Part shown: positions 34,290-43,505 of the stretch, one piece after another | Layout: each line of letters starts with the position of its first letter | Position numbering within the stretch: the stretch's first letter is position 1 | Source: Paracoccaceae bacterium | GTDB lineage: Bacteria > Pseudomonadota > Alphaproteobacteria > Rhodobacterales > Rhodobacteraceae | Length of the DNA stretch: 64,000 bases | NCBI GenBank assembly: GCA_007692585.1 | Contig: REBU01000075.1 | Coordinates: forward strand, 1-64,000 | Direction: 5' to 3' | Position numbers and translations under genes: made by a program | Notes under the pieces: model-generated | What the model was told of the DNA's origin: nothing | Databases searched by the model: none | The model's input: only the letters and a program-made list of their open reading frames with translations

Positions 34290-34312
34290 AAGTTGCAACA
34301 AAAGGTGTTCGC

Positions 34313-35506
34313 ATGTTCCAGTCATGGTATTCCGGCCAGAAGGCGCAGACCCTCGCGCTGCTGTCCGATCTGCACCGGCACCCCGAAACAGGGTTCGAGG
34401 AGCGGCGCACCGCAGGCATCGTCGTGGCCCATCTGCGCAGGTTGGGGCTGGAGGTTGCCGAATGCATTGGTGGCACAGGTGTTGTCGGGCGGCTGGTTGG
34501 ACAAGGTCAGCCCAACGGCACACCGCGCCGCATAGCCATTCGCGCCGAACTTGATGCGCTGCCCATGCAGGAAGCTTCCGGGCTGGACTATAGCTCAACC
34601 ATAGACGGGCGCTTTCACGGTTGCGGGCATGATGGCCATACCGTCACCGCATTGACAGCGGCCAGTTATCTGGCCGCCCATCCCGATTTCGCGGGCGAGG
34701 CCATCTTCATCTTCCAGCCTGCCGAGGAATTGTTACGCGGCGCGCGTGCCATGCTGGCAGATGGTCTGTTTGACCGCTTCCCCTGCGACGAGGTGTATGC
34801 GCTTCACAATCTGCCGGGACTACAGCCGGGGCATGTGGGCGTGCCGGACGGGGCGGCGCTGGCCTCCAGCGACGATCTTGATGTCACGATCAGCGGCGCG
34901 GGCACGCATGGATCGGCCCCGCATACAGGTGCGGACACGGTTCTGGCCGCCGCCAGCTTCATGACGCAGCTGCAACAAGCCGCCACCCGCGTGACCGACG
35001 CGCGCGCGGCGGCGGTCATCTCGTTTGGCAAGATCACTGGCGGCACGGCGCGCAATATATTGCCTGGATCAGTGCGGCTGGAAGGGACGATGCGCTGTGG
35101 CGATCAGGTTGCGCGTGCGCGTCTGGGCAAGCTGATGCAGGATGCGGCCCGCGCAGTTGAATTGGTGCATTGCGTGCGCGTGGAAATGCAGATCACACCA
35201 GTGGCGCCTGTTGCCGTGAACGCCTCCCTCTGTCGCGACGCAATTCTGGCCTCTGCAATGAAACTGCTGGGCGCAGAGAAAGTGGTGCCACATGCGCAGC
35301 ATCTGATGGCGTCCGAGGACTTCGCCGAATTTCAGACGCGTATTCCGGGCGGCTATTTCTTTGTCGGACAAGATGGCCCCTATCCGCACCACCCAAACTA
35401 CCGCTTTGACCCCGATATCATCCCCATCGGCGCAGAAATTTTCGTCGATCTGGTCAGGACACGAACAGCCCATCCCCACCGATTCAACAATCAAAAGGCG
35501 CAATGA
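34313..35506 (+). CDS. M20-family amidohydrolase (hippurate hydrolase/aminoacylase-like)
   Basis: A 397-residue zinc amidohydrolase of the M20D group. Metal-binding H102, C104 and H106 (FHGCGHDGHT), catalytic and ligand E138-E139 (QPAEE) and the dimerisation domain from about 185 to 295 (GTHGSAPHTGAD) are all present. The family cleaves N-acyl amino acids such as hippurate (benzoylglycine), N-acetyl amino acids or indole-3-acetyl conjugates. AAGGTG precedes the ATG. It is divergent from marR, one base before the TRAP receptor gene, and beside benzoate and glycine-linked genes, which favours hippurate or a similar aromatic conjugate. The substrate is inferred. Confidence 0.88.
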   Translation: MFQSWYSGQKAQTLALLSDLHRHPETGFEERRTAGIVVAHLRRLGLEVAECIGGTGVVGRLVGQGQPNGTPRRIAIRAELDALPMQEASGLDYSSTIDGRFHGCGHDGHTVTALTAASYLAAHPDFAGEAIFIFQPAEELLRGARAMLADGLFDRFPCDEVYALHNLPGLQPGHVGVPDGAALASSDDLDVTISGAGTHGSAPHTGADTVLAAASFMTQLQQAATRVTDARAAAVISFGKITGGTARNILPGSVRLEGTMRCGDQVARARLGKLMQDAARAVELVHCVRVEMQITPVAPVAVNASLCRDAILASAMKLLGAEKVVPHAQHLMASEDFAEFQTRIPGGYFFVGQDGPYPHHPNYRFDPDIIPIGAEIFVDLVRTRTAHPHRFNNQKAQ

Positions 35507-35507
35507 C

Positions 35508-36542
35508 ATGACGAAAGCCGCGTTTTCCCTCTTTCCCTCAGGCGTGTTTGCTGTTGCAGCAACGCTGATCGGAGCACAGGCGCAGGCCCAAAGCCTGAAT
35601 CTCTCATCCTGGGTGCCGCCCACGCATTTCATCCACACGGATTTTCTGGTGCCGTTTGCCGAGCGCGTTGCAGAAGTGACCGGAGGGCGCGTAACGCTGA
35701 ACATTCTTCCTGCTCCGCTTGGTGGCCCGGCGCAGCATTGGGAACTCGTACGTAACGGGATCGCGGATATCACATGGGGCAATTTCACCTATGAACCTGA
35801 ACGCTTCATTCCCATGTGGTTCGCAGAATTCCCCAATGCAGGCACCAATGCCGAAGCCCAGAGCGTGGCCCTGTGGCGCGCGTATGAGGAATATCTGTCC
35901 GATAACCCGGCTTTTGCCGGTGTGAAAATGCTTGGGCTTGGTCTGTTTGGTGGCGGACAGTTGCATCATGGCGCGCGCGCGATCACGACCCCCGCCGATA
36001 TCTCCAATCAGAAATTCCGCATGGGCGGGCCGATTCAGGAACGCATGCTCACGGCGCTTGGAGCAGTTCCGGTCGCAGCACCCGCAACCCGCGCCTATGA
36101 AATGCTGGAAAGCGGCGTGATCGATGGCTCGCTGCATCCTGTCGAATCGGTCATGAATTTCCGGCTGGAAGGCGTGCTGACCCATCACACGATCTTCCCG
36201 AACGGTTTCTATGACGCCACATTCTTCGTCGCCATGAACGAGGCGCGTTGGAACCGTCTGTCAGAGGCGGATCGCGACGCGATTGCAGGCATCACGGGCG
36301 AGATGCTCTCGGCCGCATGGGGCCGCAATTTTGATCAGCAGCACCCCGTTGCGGTCGAGAAGCTGACCACTGCCGGAAACAGCTTCACGGAAGCATCGGA
36401 AGAATTGATCGGTGCTGTGAACGCCATTTATGATGAGATGGTCGCCGATTGGATTGTTGCCGCAAAAGGCGCTGGCGTTGCTGACCCGGAAGCCCTTCTT
36501 GCCTTCTATCAGGCAAGCTATGCAGACTTTGTAGGCGAATAA
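35508..36542 (+). CDS. TRAP transporter receptor (DctP type)
   Basis: A 344-residue periplasmic receptor with a signal peptide over residues 1-27 (cleavage after AQAQA). TRAP receptors bind carboxylates through a conserved Arg; here the RMGGPIQERMLTALGAVPV and YEMLESGVIDG stretches (near 165-205) are the family's ligand region. It starts two bases after the amidohydrolase stop, so hydrolase and transporter are one operon and the hydrolase substrate is probably the transported ligand. Confidence 0.9.
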   Translation: MTKAAFSLFPSGVFAVAATLIGAQAQAQSLNLSSWVPPTHFIHTDFLVPFAERVAEVTGGRVTLNILPAPLGGPAQHWELVRNGIADITWGNFTYEPERFIPMWFAEFPNAGTNAEAQSVALWRAYEEYLSDNPAFAGVKMLGLGLFGGGQLHHGARAITTPADISNQKFRMGGPIQERMLTALGAVPVAAPATRAYEMLESGVIDGSLHPVESVMNFRLEGVLTHHTIFPNGFYDATFFVAMNEARWNRLSEADRDAIAGITGEMLSAAWGRNFDQQHPVAVEKLTTAGNSFTEASEELIGAVNAIYDEMVADWIVAAKGAGVADPEALLAFYQASYADFVGE

Positions 36543-36610
36543 GTCCTGCAACGCCGGGTCGCCTCTGGCCCGGCGCAGCCTCACCAGCGTGTCGGAACAG
36601 GAGAGGGTTC

Positions 36611-37108
36611 ATGCATATTATTGTGATGCGGCTACGGCGCGGAATTGAAACACTGATTGCCCTCGTTCTGTTCAGTATGGTCGCGCTGACCTTTGCAGAT
36701 GTGATCGGGCGGCGGATTATCGGTCGGCCCATCTACGGCGCCCATGACATCACCGAGCATCTGATGGCGCTGGCGGTCTTTGCGGGTCTGCCGCTGGTCA
36801 CTGCAGCTTGCCTGCATCTGACGGTCGATCTGTTTGATCGCGTGCTGATGAAATCCTGGATGCGTTGGTGGCGGGTGCTGGCTGGCTTGATCGTCGCCAC
36901 GATCTTCGCGCTTCTCGCGTGGCTCTTCTTTCGGCAGGGCATGACTGCAGGCCAGATTTCCGAAGTCAGCCAGGCATTACGCATCCCTCGCGGCCCGGTC
37001 TATTTCTACATGTCAGCCAGTTGCGCCCTCTCGGCGCTGGCCGCTGCGCTGACGGCCTTCACTGGCCCTGTTCCCACGGATCTCGACACTGCAGAGGACG
37101 CAACATGA
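36611..37108 (+). CDS. TRAP transporter small membrane subunit (DctQ type)
   Basis: A 165-residue protein with four hydrophobic segments, the standard size and topology of DctQ. YGAHDITEHLMALAVFAGLPL near 45-65 carries the conserved E after the first helix pair. AGGAGAGGG precedes the ATG. Its stop overlaps the large-subunit start by ATGA. Confidence 0.88.
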   Translation: MHIIVMRLRRGIETLIALVLFSMVALTFADVIGRRIIGRPIYGAHDITEHLMALAVFAGLPLVTAACLHLTVDLFDRVLMKSWMRWWRVLAGLIVATIFALLAWLFFRQGMTAGQISEVSQALRIPRGPVYFYMSASCALSALAAALTAFTGPVPTDLDTAEDAT

Positions 37109-38397
37109 TCATCGGTCTGACGGCCATGGCCGCCGCAATTGTGCTGGCCTTTCTGCGCGTCCCGCTTGCCTTCGCGCTCCTGGGCGTTTCCATCGTGGGT
37201 ATCGGCCTGACATTGAACTGGAATGTCGCCTTCATGCTCTTGCCGATGACGATCTCAGAGGCTGTGCTGTCCTATGAGCTGGCGGTCGTGCCGATGTTCA
37301 TTCTGATGGGCAATGTGATCTCGAAAACCGGTATCGCGCAGGATCTGTTTCGCGCGGCCTATGCGTTTTTCGGCCATGTGCGCGGTGGGCTGGCATTGTC
37401 GACCATGACAGCCTGTTCGGGCTTCTCGGCCGTCTGCGGGTCGAGCTATGCCACAGCCGCGACCATGGCCAAGGTCGCCTATCCCAGCATGAAACGCTAT
37501 GGCTATGCGGATTCGCTGGCTGCGGGCACGATTGCCGCCGGGGGGACACTGGGGATCCTGATCCCGCCCTCGATCATCATGGTGGTTTACGGCATCCTGA
37601 CCCAGACCAATATCCGTGACATGTTCATCGCGGGCATCGTGCCGGGGCTTCTGGGCGTGGCGATGTATCTGGTCGTCATTCGCCTGATCGCCGCGCGCCG
37701 TCCAGAGGACGCCCCGGCAGGCGAGCGCAGCACATGGTCCGAGCGGTTTCGCGCCCTCTCCGGGGTCTGGCCGTTCGTGCTGCTATTCATCCTGATCATC
37801 GGGGGGCTTTACGGTCGGCTCTTCACGCCCACCGAGGCTGCGGGCATGGGCGCAGGGCTTGCCATGTTGGTCGCCATGCTGCAAAGGCGGATGAGCTTGC
37901 AGCTTCTGCGACAGATCATCATTGACACCGCCTATACCTCGGTCTCGCTTTATGCTGTGTTGTTTGGCGCGCTCATGCTGTCGCGTCTGTTAACACTCTC
38001 CGGACTGTCGTCAGGTATCCTTGCGCTTGTAACAGGCTTCGGTCTGGACGGGATCCTGCTCATTCTCGCGATCCTGCTCGTGTTTCTTGTGCTGGGCTGT
38101 GTGATGGATTCCATGGCCATCATCCTGATTTTTGCGCCGCTTTTTGCACCGATTGTCGTTTCGCAGGGCTTCGATCTGGTCTGGTTCGGAATCCTGATCA
38201 TCGTTGCCACCGAGATCGCCCTGATCACGCCGCCGATCGGGATGAATGTCTATGTTCTGAAGGCGGTTCTGCCATCTGTCCCGATGGTCCGCGTCTTCAA
38301 GGGCCTTGTTCCATTTGTTGCCGCAGATCTGGTTCGACTGGCCCTGTTGATCGCCTTTCCTGCGCTGGTATTGTGGCTGGGCACGACAATACGCTGA
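37105..38397 (+). CDS. TRAP transporter large membrane subunit (DctM type)
   Basis: A 430-residue permease with about twelve hydrophobic segments. FILMGNVISKTGIAQDLFRA near 68-87, the GGTLGILIPPSIIMVVYGIL stretch near 145-164 and ATEIALITPPIGMNVYVLK near 372-390 are hallmark DctM segments. It provides the Na+-coupled channel. The frame extends upstream only inside the small-subunit gene; the ATG at 37105 is coupled to that gene's stop. Confidence 0.93.
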   Translation: MIIGLTAMAAAIVLAFLRVPLAFALLGVSIVGIGLTLNWNVAFMLLPMTISEAVLSYELAVVPMFILMGNVISKTGIAQDLFRAAYAFFGHVRGGLALSTMTACSGFSAVCGSSYATAATMAKVAYPSMKRYGYADSLAAGTIAAGGTLGILIPPSIIMVVYGILTQTNIRDMFIAGIVPGLLGVAMYLVVIRLIAARRPEDAPAGERSTWSERFRALSGVWPFVLLFILIIGGLYGRLFTPTEAAGMGAGLAMLVAMLQRRMSLQLLRQIIIDTAYTSVSLYAVLFGALMLSRLLTLSGLSSGILALVTGFGLDGILLILAILLVFLVLGCVMDSMAIILIFAPLFAPIVVSQGFDLVWFGILIIVATEIALITPPIGMNVYVLKAVLPSVPMVRVFKGLVPFVAADLVRLALLIAFPALVLWLGTTIR

Positions 38398-38622
38398 GCA
38401 ACACGCACCACAGGTGAACAACGAAGGCGCGGATCACTTTGGGGTGAGCGCGGCAGCACGGCGAACAGGCAGGGCGTTTTAGGGGCTCAGCTTTCAGATT
38501 GGTGGCCTGCGCCTGTGCCTTTCTCAGGCAGGGATGATCGCGCTGGTGGCCGTTTGGCCAAAGAGCGTGTTTGTCGCGGCGCGTGACAAGAAACTGTTAC
38601 ATCGCGCTGCTAGGCGGCGCTT

Positions 38623-39696
38623 ATGAAAGATATCAGTTCAGAGATTGACCCGACCGCCTTGCGCGCTGCGCAAATCGCCAAGTCCTTTGGTGACACGCAG
38701 GTCTTGCGCAATATCGACCTTTCGCTTGCCCCAGGCGAGGTTGTCGCGCTGCTTGGCCCCTCGGGCTGCGGGAAAACCACGCTTCTGCGCATCGCGGCAG
38801 GGCTGCTTTGCGCAAGTTCGGGCCAGATGCAGATTGCCGGAAAGCGCGTGGTTGATGGCCGTGGGTTCAATGCCCCGCCAGAGGCGCGCGGCATCGGCAT
38901 GGTGTTTCAGGATTACGCCATCTGGCCGCATCTGAGCGTGATTGACAACGTGGCTTTCCCGCTGCGCATGCGCAAGCTGGGGCGCAGCGAACGCGAAACA
39001 CGCGCGCGGCGTGCGCTCGACCGGGTGGGGCTGGGGCATCTGGCAGAGCGTTTCCCGGGCACGCTCTCGGGCGGGCAACAACAGCGCGTCGCTCTTGCGC
39101 GGGCGATTGTGGCTGAACCGCCATTGGTGCTGTTTGACGAACCACTGTCCAATCTGGACCGGGAATTGCGTGAAGGGCTGGCGCTGGAGATCGGCACGCT
39201 TTTGCGCGAGCTGGGCCTGTCGGCAGTCTATGTCACCCATGATCAGGCCGAGGCCTTCACCATAGCGGACCGCGTGGCAGTGATGCTGAAGGGCGAGATT
39301 GCGCAGATCGACACGCCTGAAGCGCTGTTTTCCGCGCCCGAACAGGTCGAGGTGGCGCAGTTTCTGAATATCGGTGCGCTGGTCGAAGGCAGGCTTTGCG
39401 CGTCAGACGGCTTTACCTGCACGACATCCCATCTGACGCTGCCCTTTCTGGCAGGCAAGGCACAGGAAGGCCCGGCGCGTATCCTGATCCCGCGAACGGC
39501 CATCCGGCCAGACCCACAGGGCGCGCTGAAGGCGCAAGTTCTGCGCTGCCAGTTTCAGGGCGACCGGTATCTTCTGCATCTGGGGCTGGATGGCCAGACG
39601 ATCAGCCTCGTTTGTCCCGCCGACCGGCCGGCCGCCGTGAATAGCCAGATCCCGCTGGCGATCGATACTGATCGCCTGCGCGTTTTCCCGCACTGA
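38623..39696 (+). CDS. ABC importer ATPase (Fe3+/phosphonate/polyamine type)
   Basis: A 357-residue ATPase. Walker A GPSGCGKT at 45-52, signature LSGGQQQRVALARAI near 148-162, Walker B LVLFDEPLSNLD near 168, and a C-terminal TOBE-like regulatory domain from about 245. This architecture is shared by importers of ferric ion, 2-aminoethylphosphonate and putrescine. It is the first gene of a four-gene run after a 225-base gap without other genes. AGGCGG precedes the ATG. Confidence 0.88.
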   Translation: MKDISSEIDPTALRAAQIAKSFGDTQVLRNIDLSLAPGEVVALLGPSGCGKTTLLRIAAGLLCASSGQMQIAGKRVVDGRGFNAPPEARGIGMVFQDYAIWPHLSVIDNVAFPLRMRKLGRSERETRARRALDRVGLGHLAERFPGTLSGGQQQRVALARAIVAEPPLVLFDEPLSNLDRELREGLALEIGTLLRELGLSAVYVTHDQAEAFTIADRVAVMLKGEIAQIDTPEALFSAPEQVEVAQFLNIGALVEGRLCASDGFTCTTSHLTLPFLAGKAQEGPARILIPRTAIRPDPQGALKAQVLRCQFQGDRYLLHLGLDGQTISLVCPADRPAAVNSQIPLAIDTDRLRVFPH

Positions 39697-39717
39697 TCCA
39701 AACCTAAGGAAACCGAT

Positions 39718-40677
39718 ATGCTGCGCATAACTGCCTTTGCTGCATCGATGGGCCTGATGGGCACAGTTGCCCATGCTGACACACTGACATTCTACACGGC
39801 CGGCCCCGGCGGGCTGGCCGATGCGCTGGCCGAGGCCTTTCAGGCCGAGACCGGCATCACTGTAAACGTGTTTCAGGGCACCACCGGGCAGGTGATGGCG
39901 CGGCTCGAAGCCGAAGAGGCCAATCCGCAGGCCGATGTCGTGGTCTCGGCCAGCTGGGGCTCGGCTGTGGATCTGCATGAGCGCGGCCTCTTGATGGAAT
40001 ACCTCTCGCCCAATGCCGAAACTGTGCCGGATTTCCTGAAGCACAGCCATTATGTGGCGCAAGGCATCTCGGCGCTGGCGATTGCGTGGAACACCCAGAG
40101 CGACACTCCGCGCCCAGCCGAATGGACGGATCTGGCAAGCGAGGGCTACCGCGACCTCGTGACCATGCCCGACCCGGCACAGTCCGGGTCTGCCTTTGAC
40201 CTGATTGCCGGGCTTGAAACCGCGATGGGGGATACAGCATGGGAGCTTCTGGGCGCGCTGGCCGATAATGGCATGATCGTACCGGGGCCGAATGCTGCTG
40301 CGCTGAACCCGGTTCTGCAGGGCGCGGCAGCGGCTGTCTTCGGGGCGGTGGACTATATCGCCTATTCCAGAGCTGCAGCAGGCGAGAGCGTCGAGGTGAT
40401 CGTGCCTGAAAGCGGCACTGTGATCGCCCCGCGCCCGATGTTCATTCTCGAAGCCACCTCGAATGCGGATGCGGCCAAGGCATTCGTCGATTTCGTCCTG
40501 TCAGAGGCCGGTCAGGCTCTGGTCGCCGAGACCTGGATGATGCCCGCCCGCACTGATGTGGAAGGGCTGCGCCCCGGCATCACCGATCTGAATGTGATCG
40601 CGGTCGATGAGGACGCGGTCTTGGCCCGCCGTGATGAGATCATCGCGCGCTTTAATGAAACTGTGACCAACCGCTGA
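39718..40677 (+). CDS. ABC importer periplasmic binding protein, family 1
   Basis: A 319-residue receptor with a 20-residue signal peptide (cleavage after VAHA). The mature protein starts DTLTFYTAGPGGLADALAEA, typical of the Fe3+ and 2-aminoethylphosphonate receptor group. The tyrosine pair used for ferric ion binding is not obvious, although DYIAYSRA is present near 212-219. The ligand is therefore open: an iron complex, a phosphonate or a phosphodiester. Confidence 0.85.
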   Translation: MLRITAFAASMGLMGTVAHADTLTFYTAGPGGLADALAEAFQAETGITVNVFQGTTGQVMARLEAEEANPQADVVVSASWGSAVDLHERGLLMEYLSPNAETVPDFLKHSHYVAQGISALAIAWNTQSDTPRPAEWTDLASEGYRDLVTMPDPAQSGSAFDLIAGLETAMGDTAWELLGALADNGMIVPGPNAAALNPVLQGAAAAVFGAVDYIAYSRAAAGESVEVIVPESGTVIAPRPMFILEATSNADAAKAFVDFVLSEAGQALVAETWMMPARTDVEGLRPGITDLNVIAVDEDAVLARRDEIIARFNETVTNR

Positions 40678-40725
40678 TCTTCATTGTAAAGTAACTGACC
40701 AGATGGCCCCGGATCTTTCGGGACC

Positions 40726-42423
40726 ATGACCCTTGTTGAAAGCCCCGCCATGCCACGCGCGCAATCCCTGCTGACCCCGCTGGCCGCCGCAGCGCTGATC
40801 ATGTTGGTCGGCCTGCCTGTGCTGTTCATCCTGCTCCAGGCGATCTTTCCCGACTTTGCGCGCGGCTCCTTCGAGGGGGCGTTCTCGAAGCTGGTCGTCC
40901 TGACAGAAAATGACCGTCTGATGACACAGGCGCGCAACACGCTGCTGCTGGCCTTTTCGGTGCTGATCGGCTGTCTGATCTTCGGTCTGCCCATCGGCAT
41001 CCTGCGCGGGCTGTTCAGTGTGCCGGGTGCGCGGGTCTGGGATGTGGTCTTTCTGATCCCCTTCCTGATCCCGCCCTTCATCGCCGCCATTGCCTGGATG
41101 ATGACCCTGCAGCCGCGCGGCTATCTGTTCCAGCTTGTCGGTTTCGACATGGGGCGGTTCTTGTTCAGCTTTACCGGCGTCGCCTTTGTGATGACGCTGA
41201 ACCTGTTCCCCCTGGTCTATTTCGCCGTGTCACGCGCGCTTGAAATGGTGGGCGGGCGCTTTGCCGCGGCCGCGCGCGTGCATGGGGCGCGCCCCTTGCA
41301 GGCCTTTTTCGTGATCACGCTGCCGCTTTCGATCCCTGCGATTGCGGCCAGCCTGCTGATCGTTTTCGCCATGTCGATCGAGGAACTCGGCACACCCACC
41401 GCCCTGGCCTCGCGCACAGGCTTCGAGGTGCTGGTCACCGGCATCTACACTCGCCTGTCGGACTGGCCGATTGACCTTTCAGGCGCGGCGCTGGGGTCTG
41501 TCATGCTGATGGCAATGGTGCTGGCCGCCTTCACGCTGCAGAACTGGATCGCCACGCGGCGGTCCTATATCAGCCAGACCGGCAAGCCCGCCGATCTGGA
41601 AAAAGCCGACCTGGGGCGCTGGCGCTGGCCGGTGCTGGGACTGTTCGCGCTGGTGGCGCTGATCGGCGTGATCATCCCGCTGGCGGCAATCGCGGTGACG
41701 TCCCTGATGAGCACCATCTCGGGCGGCTTGCGCTGGTCGAATTTCGACCTGCGCCACTATGAGCCGATCTTCCGCACTGGCAGCCGTGCCTGGCAGGCGC
41801 TGATCACATCCGGCTGGCTGGCCGTGCTGACGGCCTTCGCCACAGCGGCGATTGGTGGGCTGGTCGCCTATATCGTGGTGCGCGGCACCGGGCGCGGGCG
41901 GGCCGTGATGGACGGGTTATCGGTCCTGCCCAATGCCATTCCCGCCATCGTGCTGGCGGTGGGCATCATCCTGTTCTGGAATTCGCCCTATCAACCGCTT
42001 TCGCTTTACGGCACAGCCGCGATCCTGCTCATTGCCTATATCGGCATCCTGCTGCCCTATCCGATCCGCTATGCCGTCGCGCGGCTGCGCCAGATTTCTG
42101 GCTCGCTCGATGATGCTGCGCGGGTGGCGGGCGCGGGGCAGATGCAGGCGCTGCGCCATGTGACCCTGCCGCTGATGGCCCCGTCGCTGATCGCCGCGAT
42201 GATGCTGGTCTTTGCTATTGCCTCACGCGAGTTGGTAGCCTCGATCATGCTGGCACCGGCGGGCATGCGCACGGTCGGCACGTTTGTCTTTGCGCAATTC
42301 GAGCAGGGTTCGGTCCAGACAGGCATGGCGATGAGCATGGTCGCGATCACCATCACCTCCGGCATCCTGCTGGCGGTCAATCTGTGGTTGGCCCGTCAGG
42401 GCAGCAGCGCGTTTTCGGGCTGA
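40726..42423 (+). CDS. ABC importer permease, fused double domain
   Basis: A 565-residue inner-membrane protein with two permease domains in one chain, about twelve hydrophobic segments. Two EAA-type loops are visible: FAAAARVHGARPLQAFFVIT near 180-199 and LDDAARVAGAGQMQALRHVT near 462-481. The double-domain form is standard for the Fe3+/AEP importer class. It follows the receptor gene by 48 bases; a second ATG lies five codons into the protein. Confidence 0.9.
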   Translation: MTLVESPAMPRAQSLLTPLAAAALIMLVGLPVLFILLQAIFPDFARGSFEGAFSKLVVLTENDRLMTQARNTLLLAFSVLIGCLIFGLPIGILRGLFSVPGARVWDVVFLIPFLIPPFIAAIAWMMTLQPRGYLFQLVGFDMGRFLFSFTGVAFVMTLNLFPLVYFAVSRALEMVGGRFAAAARVHGARPLQAFFVITLPLSIPAIAASLLIVFAMSIEELGTPTALASRTGFEVLVTGIYTRLSDWPIDLSGAALGSVMLMAMVLAAFTLQNWIATRRSYISQTGKPADLEKADLGRWRWPVLGLFALVALIGVIIPLAAIAVTSLMSTISGGLRWSNFDLRHYEPIFRTGSRAWQALITSGWLAVLTAFATAAIGGLVAYIVVRGTGRGRAVMDGLSVLPNAIPAIVLAVGIILFWNSPYQPLSLYGTAAILLIAYIGILLPYPIRYAVARLRQISGSLDDAARVAGAGQMQALRHVTLPLMAPSLIAAMMLVFAIASRELVASIMLAPAGMRTVGTFVFAQFEQGSVQTGMAMSMVAITITSGILLAVNLWLARQGSSAFSG

Positions 42424-42427
42424 CACC

Positions 42428-43186
42428 ATGGCGCTGATCGCACAACTGACAGATCCGCATTTGCGCGACGATGGCGCCGACCCGTTCCATGATCCCGCGC
42501 AAGCCCTGCGTCACGCCTTCGCGCAGATTGCGGCGATGGATATCACGCCGGATGCGATTGTGCTGACGGGCGATATCATCGACCGCAGCGCAACTGGCTA
42601 TGCGCATGCGCTGCCGCTTTTACGCCAGGCGCCGGTCCCGCTATGGCCGATGCCCGGCAATCATGACGACCCTGCGGGGTTTCGCATCGCTCTGGAAGGC
42701 TGGGCCGATTTCGCCCCTGACCATCTGAGCTACACAGCCCCGATTGCAGATCTGCAACTGGTCGCACTCGACAGCACGCTGCCAGATTGCGGCGCTGGGC
42801 TGGACCGCGCGCGGCTGGACTGGCTGGCGGGTGTTCTGGGCAAGTCGCAAAAGCCGATCCTGCTGGCGCTCCACCACCCGCCATTCACGACGGGCGCACC
42901 CCATCTGGACAAACCCGGCTTTCAGAACGCGGACGCGCTTTTGCATCTGATTGAGCGCGGCGGAGTGCGCCGCATCATCGCCGGGCATAGTCATCGCAGC
43001 ATGCAGACAATCTGGGCCGGATGTCTGTCCAGCACAGCCCCGGCGATTGGTCATGGGCTGAGCCTGTCATTGTCGGGCGCGCAACGCCACAAGCCTGCTC
43101 GAATGGCTCCGGCCTTTGAACTTCATGCCATGAGTCCCAAGGGGTGTGTGAGCCATCAGATAGATCTGGAACAGGGCTCGGACTAA
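42428..43186 (+). CDS. Metallophosphoesterase (CpdA/GpdQ-like)
   Basis: A 252-residue cytoplasmic calcineurin-fold phosphodiesterase. All metal motifs are present: D9 and H11 (LTDPHLR), GDIIDR near 47, GNHDD near 76, HHPPF near 157 and GHSHR near 185. Relatives split cAMP, glycerophosphodiesters or other phosphodiesters using two metal ions, often iron. It starts four bases after the permease stop, so it belongs to the importer operon, and a transported phosphodiester or phosphonate ester is the natural suggestion. Confidence 0.88.
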   Translation: MALIAQLTDPHLRDDGADPFHDPAQALRHAFAQIAAMDITPDAIVLTGDIIDRSATGYAHALPLLRQAPVPLWPMPGNHDDPAGFRIALEGWADFAPDHLSYTAPIADLQLVALDSTLPDCGAGLDRARLDWLAGVLGKSQKPILLALHHPPFTTGAPHLDKPGFQNADALLHLIERGGVRRIIAGHSHRSMQTIWAGCLSSTAPAIGHGLSLSLSGAQRHKPARMAPAFELHAMSPKGCVSHQIDLEQGSD

Positions 43187-43505
43187 CCATTGCCGGACGC
43201 TCCACATGGCGCGTCCGGCACACGGCAGTTTCAAAAGCGTGAAAGCCGCTCGAGAGCATGCCTGCTTGGCTTTTTTCGCTGCTGCAGGCCTACAGGCAGT
43301 CTTGTGAGGAGCTGCAAAGGGGCAGGCATCGCGATTTGGCAGCTGAACTTTAAGCGGGGAAGTCGACCGGTTCGACGTCTTGGTCTGCGTGCCGAACTTG
43401 AAAAACCCTCTATTTCTCGCCGATGTAATTGCGCCAGCCCCGCATTTCCGGCCCGCGGGTGGTGGCAACCTTTTCATGCTGTTTCACACTGAAAGCGCAA
43501 GCTGA
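43187..43505. other. Intergenic region between convergent units with a perfect hairpin
   Basis: About 319 bases without a supported gene. TGCCGGACGC at 43191-43200 pairs exactly with GCGTCCGGCA at 43211-43220 around a ten-base loop, five bases after the metallophosphoesterase stop. No T run follows, so it may be a Rho-independent terminator of weak type or a transcript-stabilising hairpin. I see nothing else in the rest of the region. Confidence 0.5.

Noticed and set aside
38583-38601. Possible Pho box (GTGACA ... GTTACA) before the ABC importer with phosphoesterase
   Set aside because: The half sites are offset by 13 bases rather than the 11 of a PhoB direct repeat, and they match the consensus poorly.
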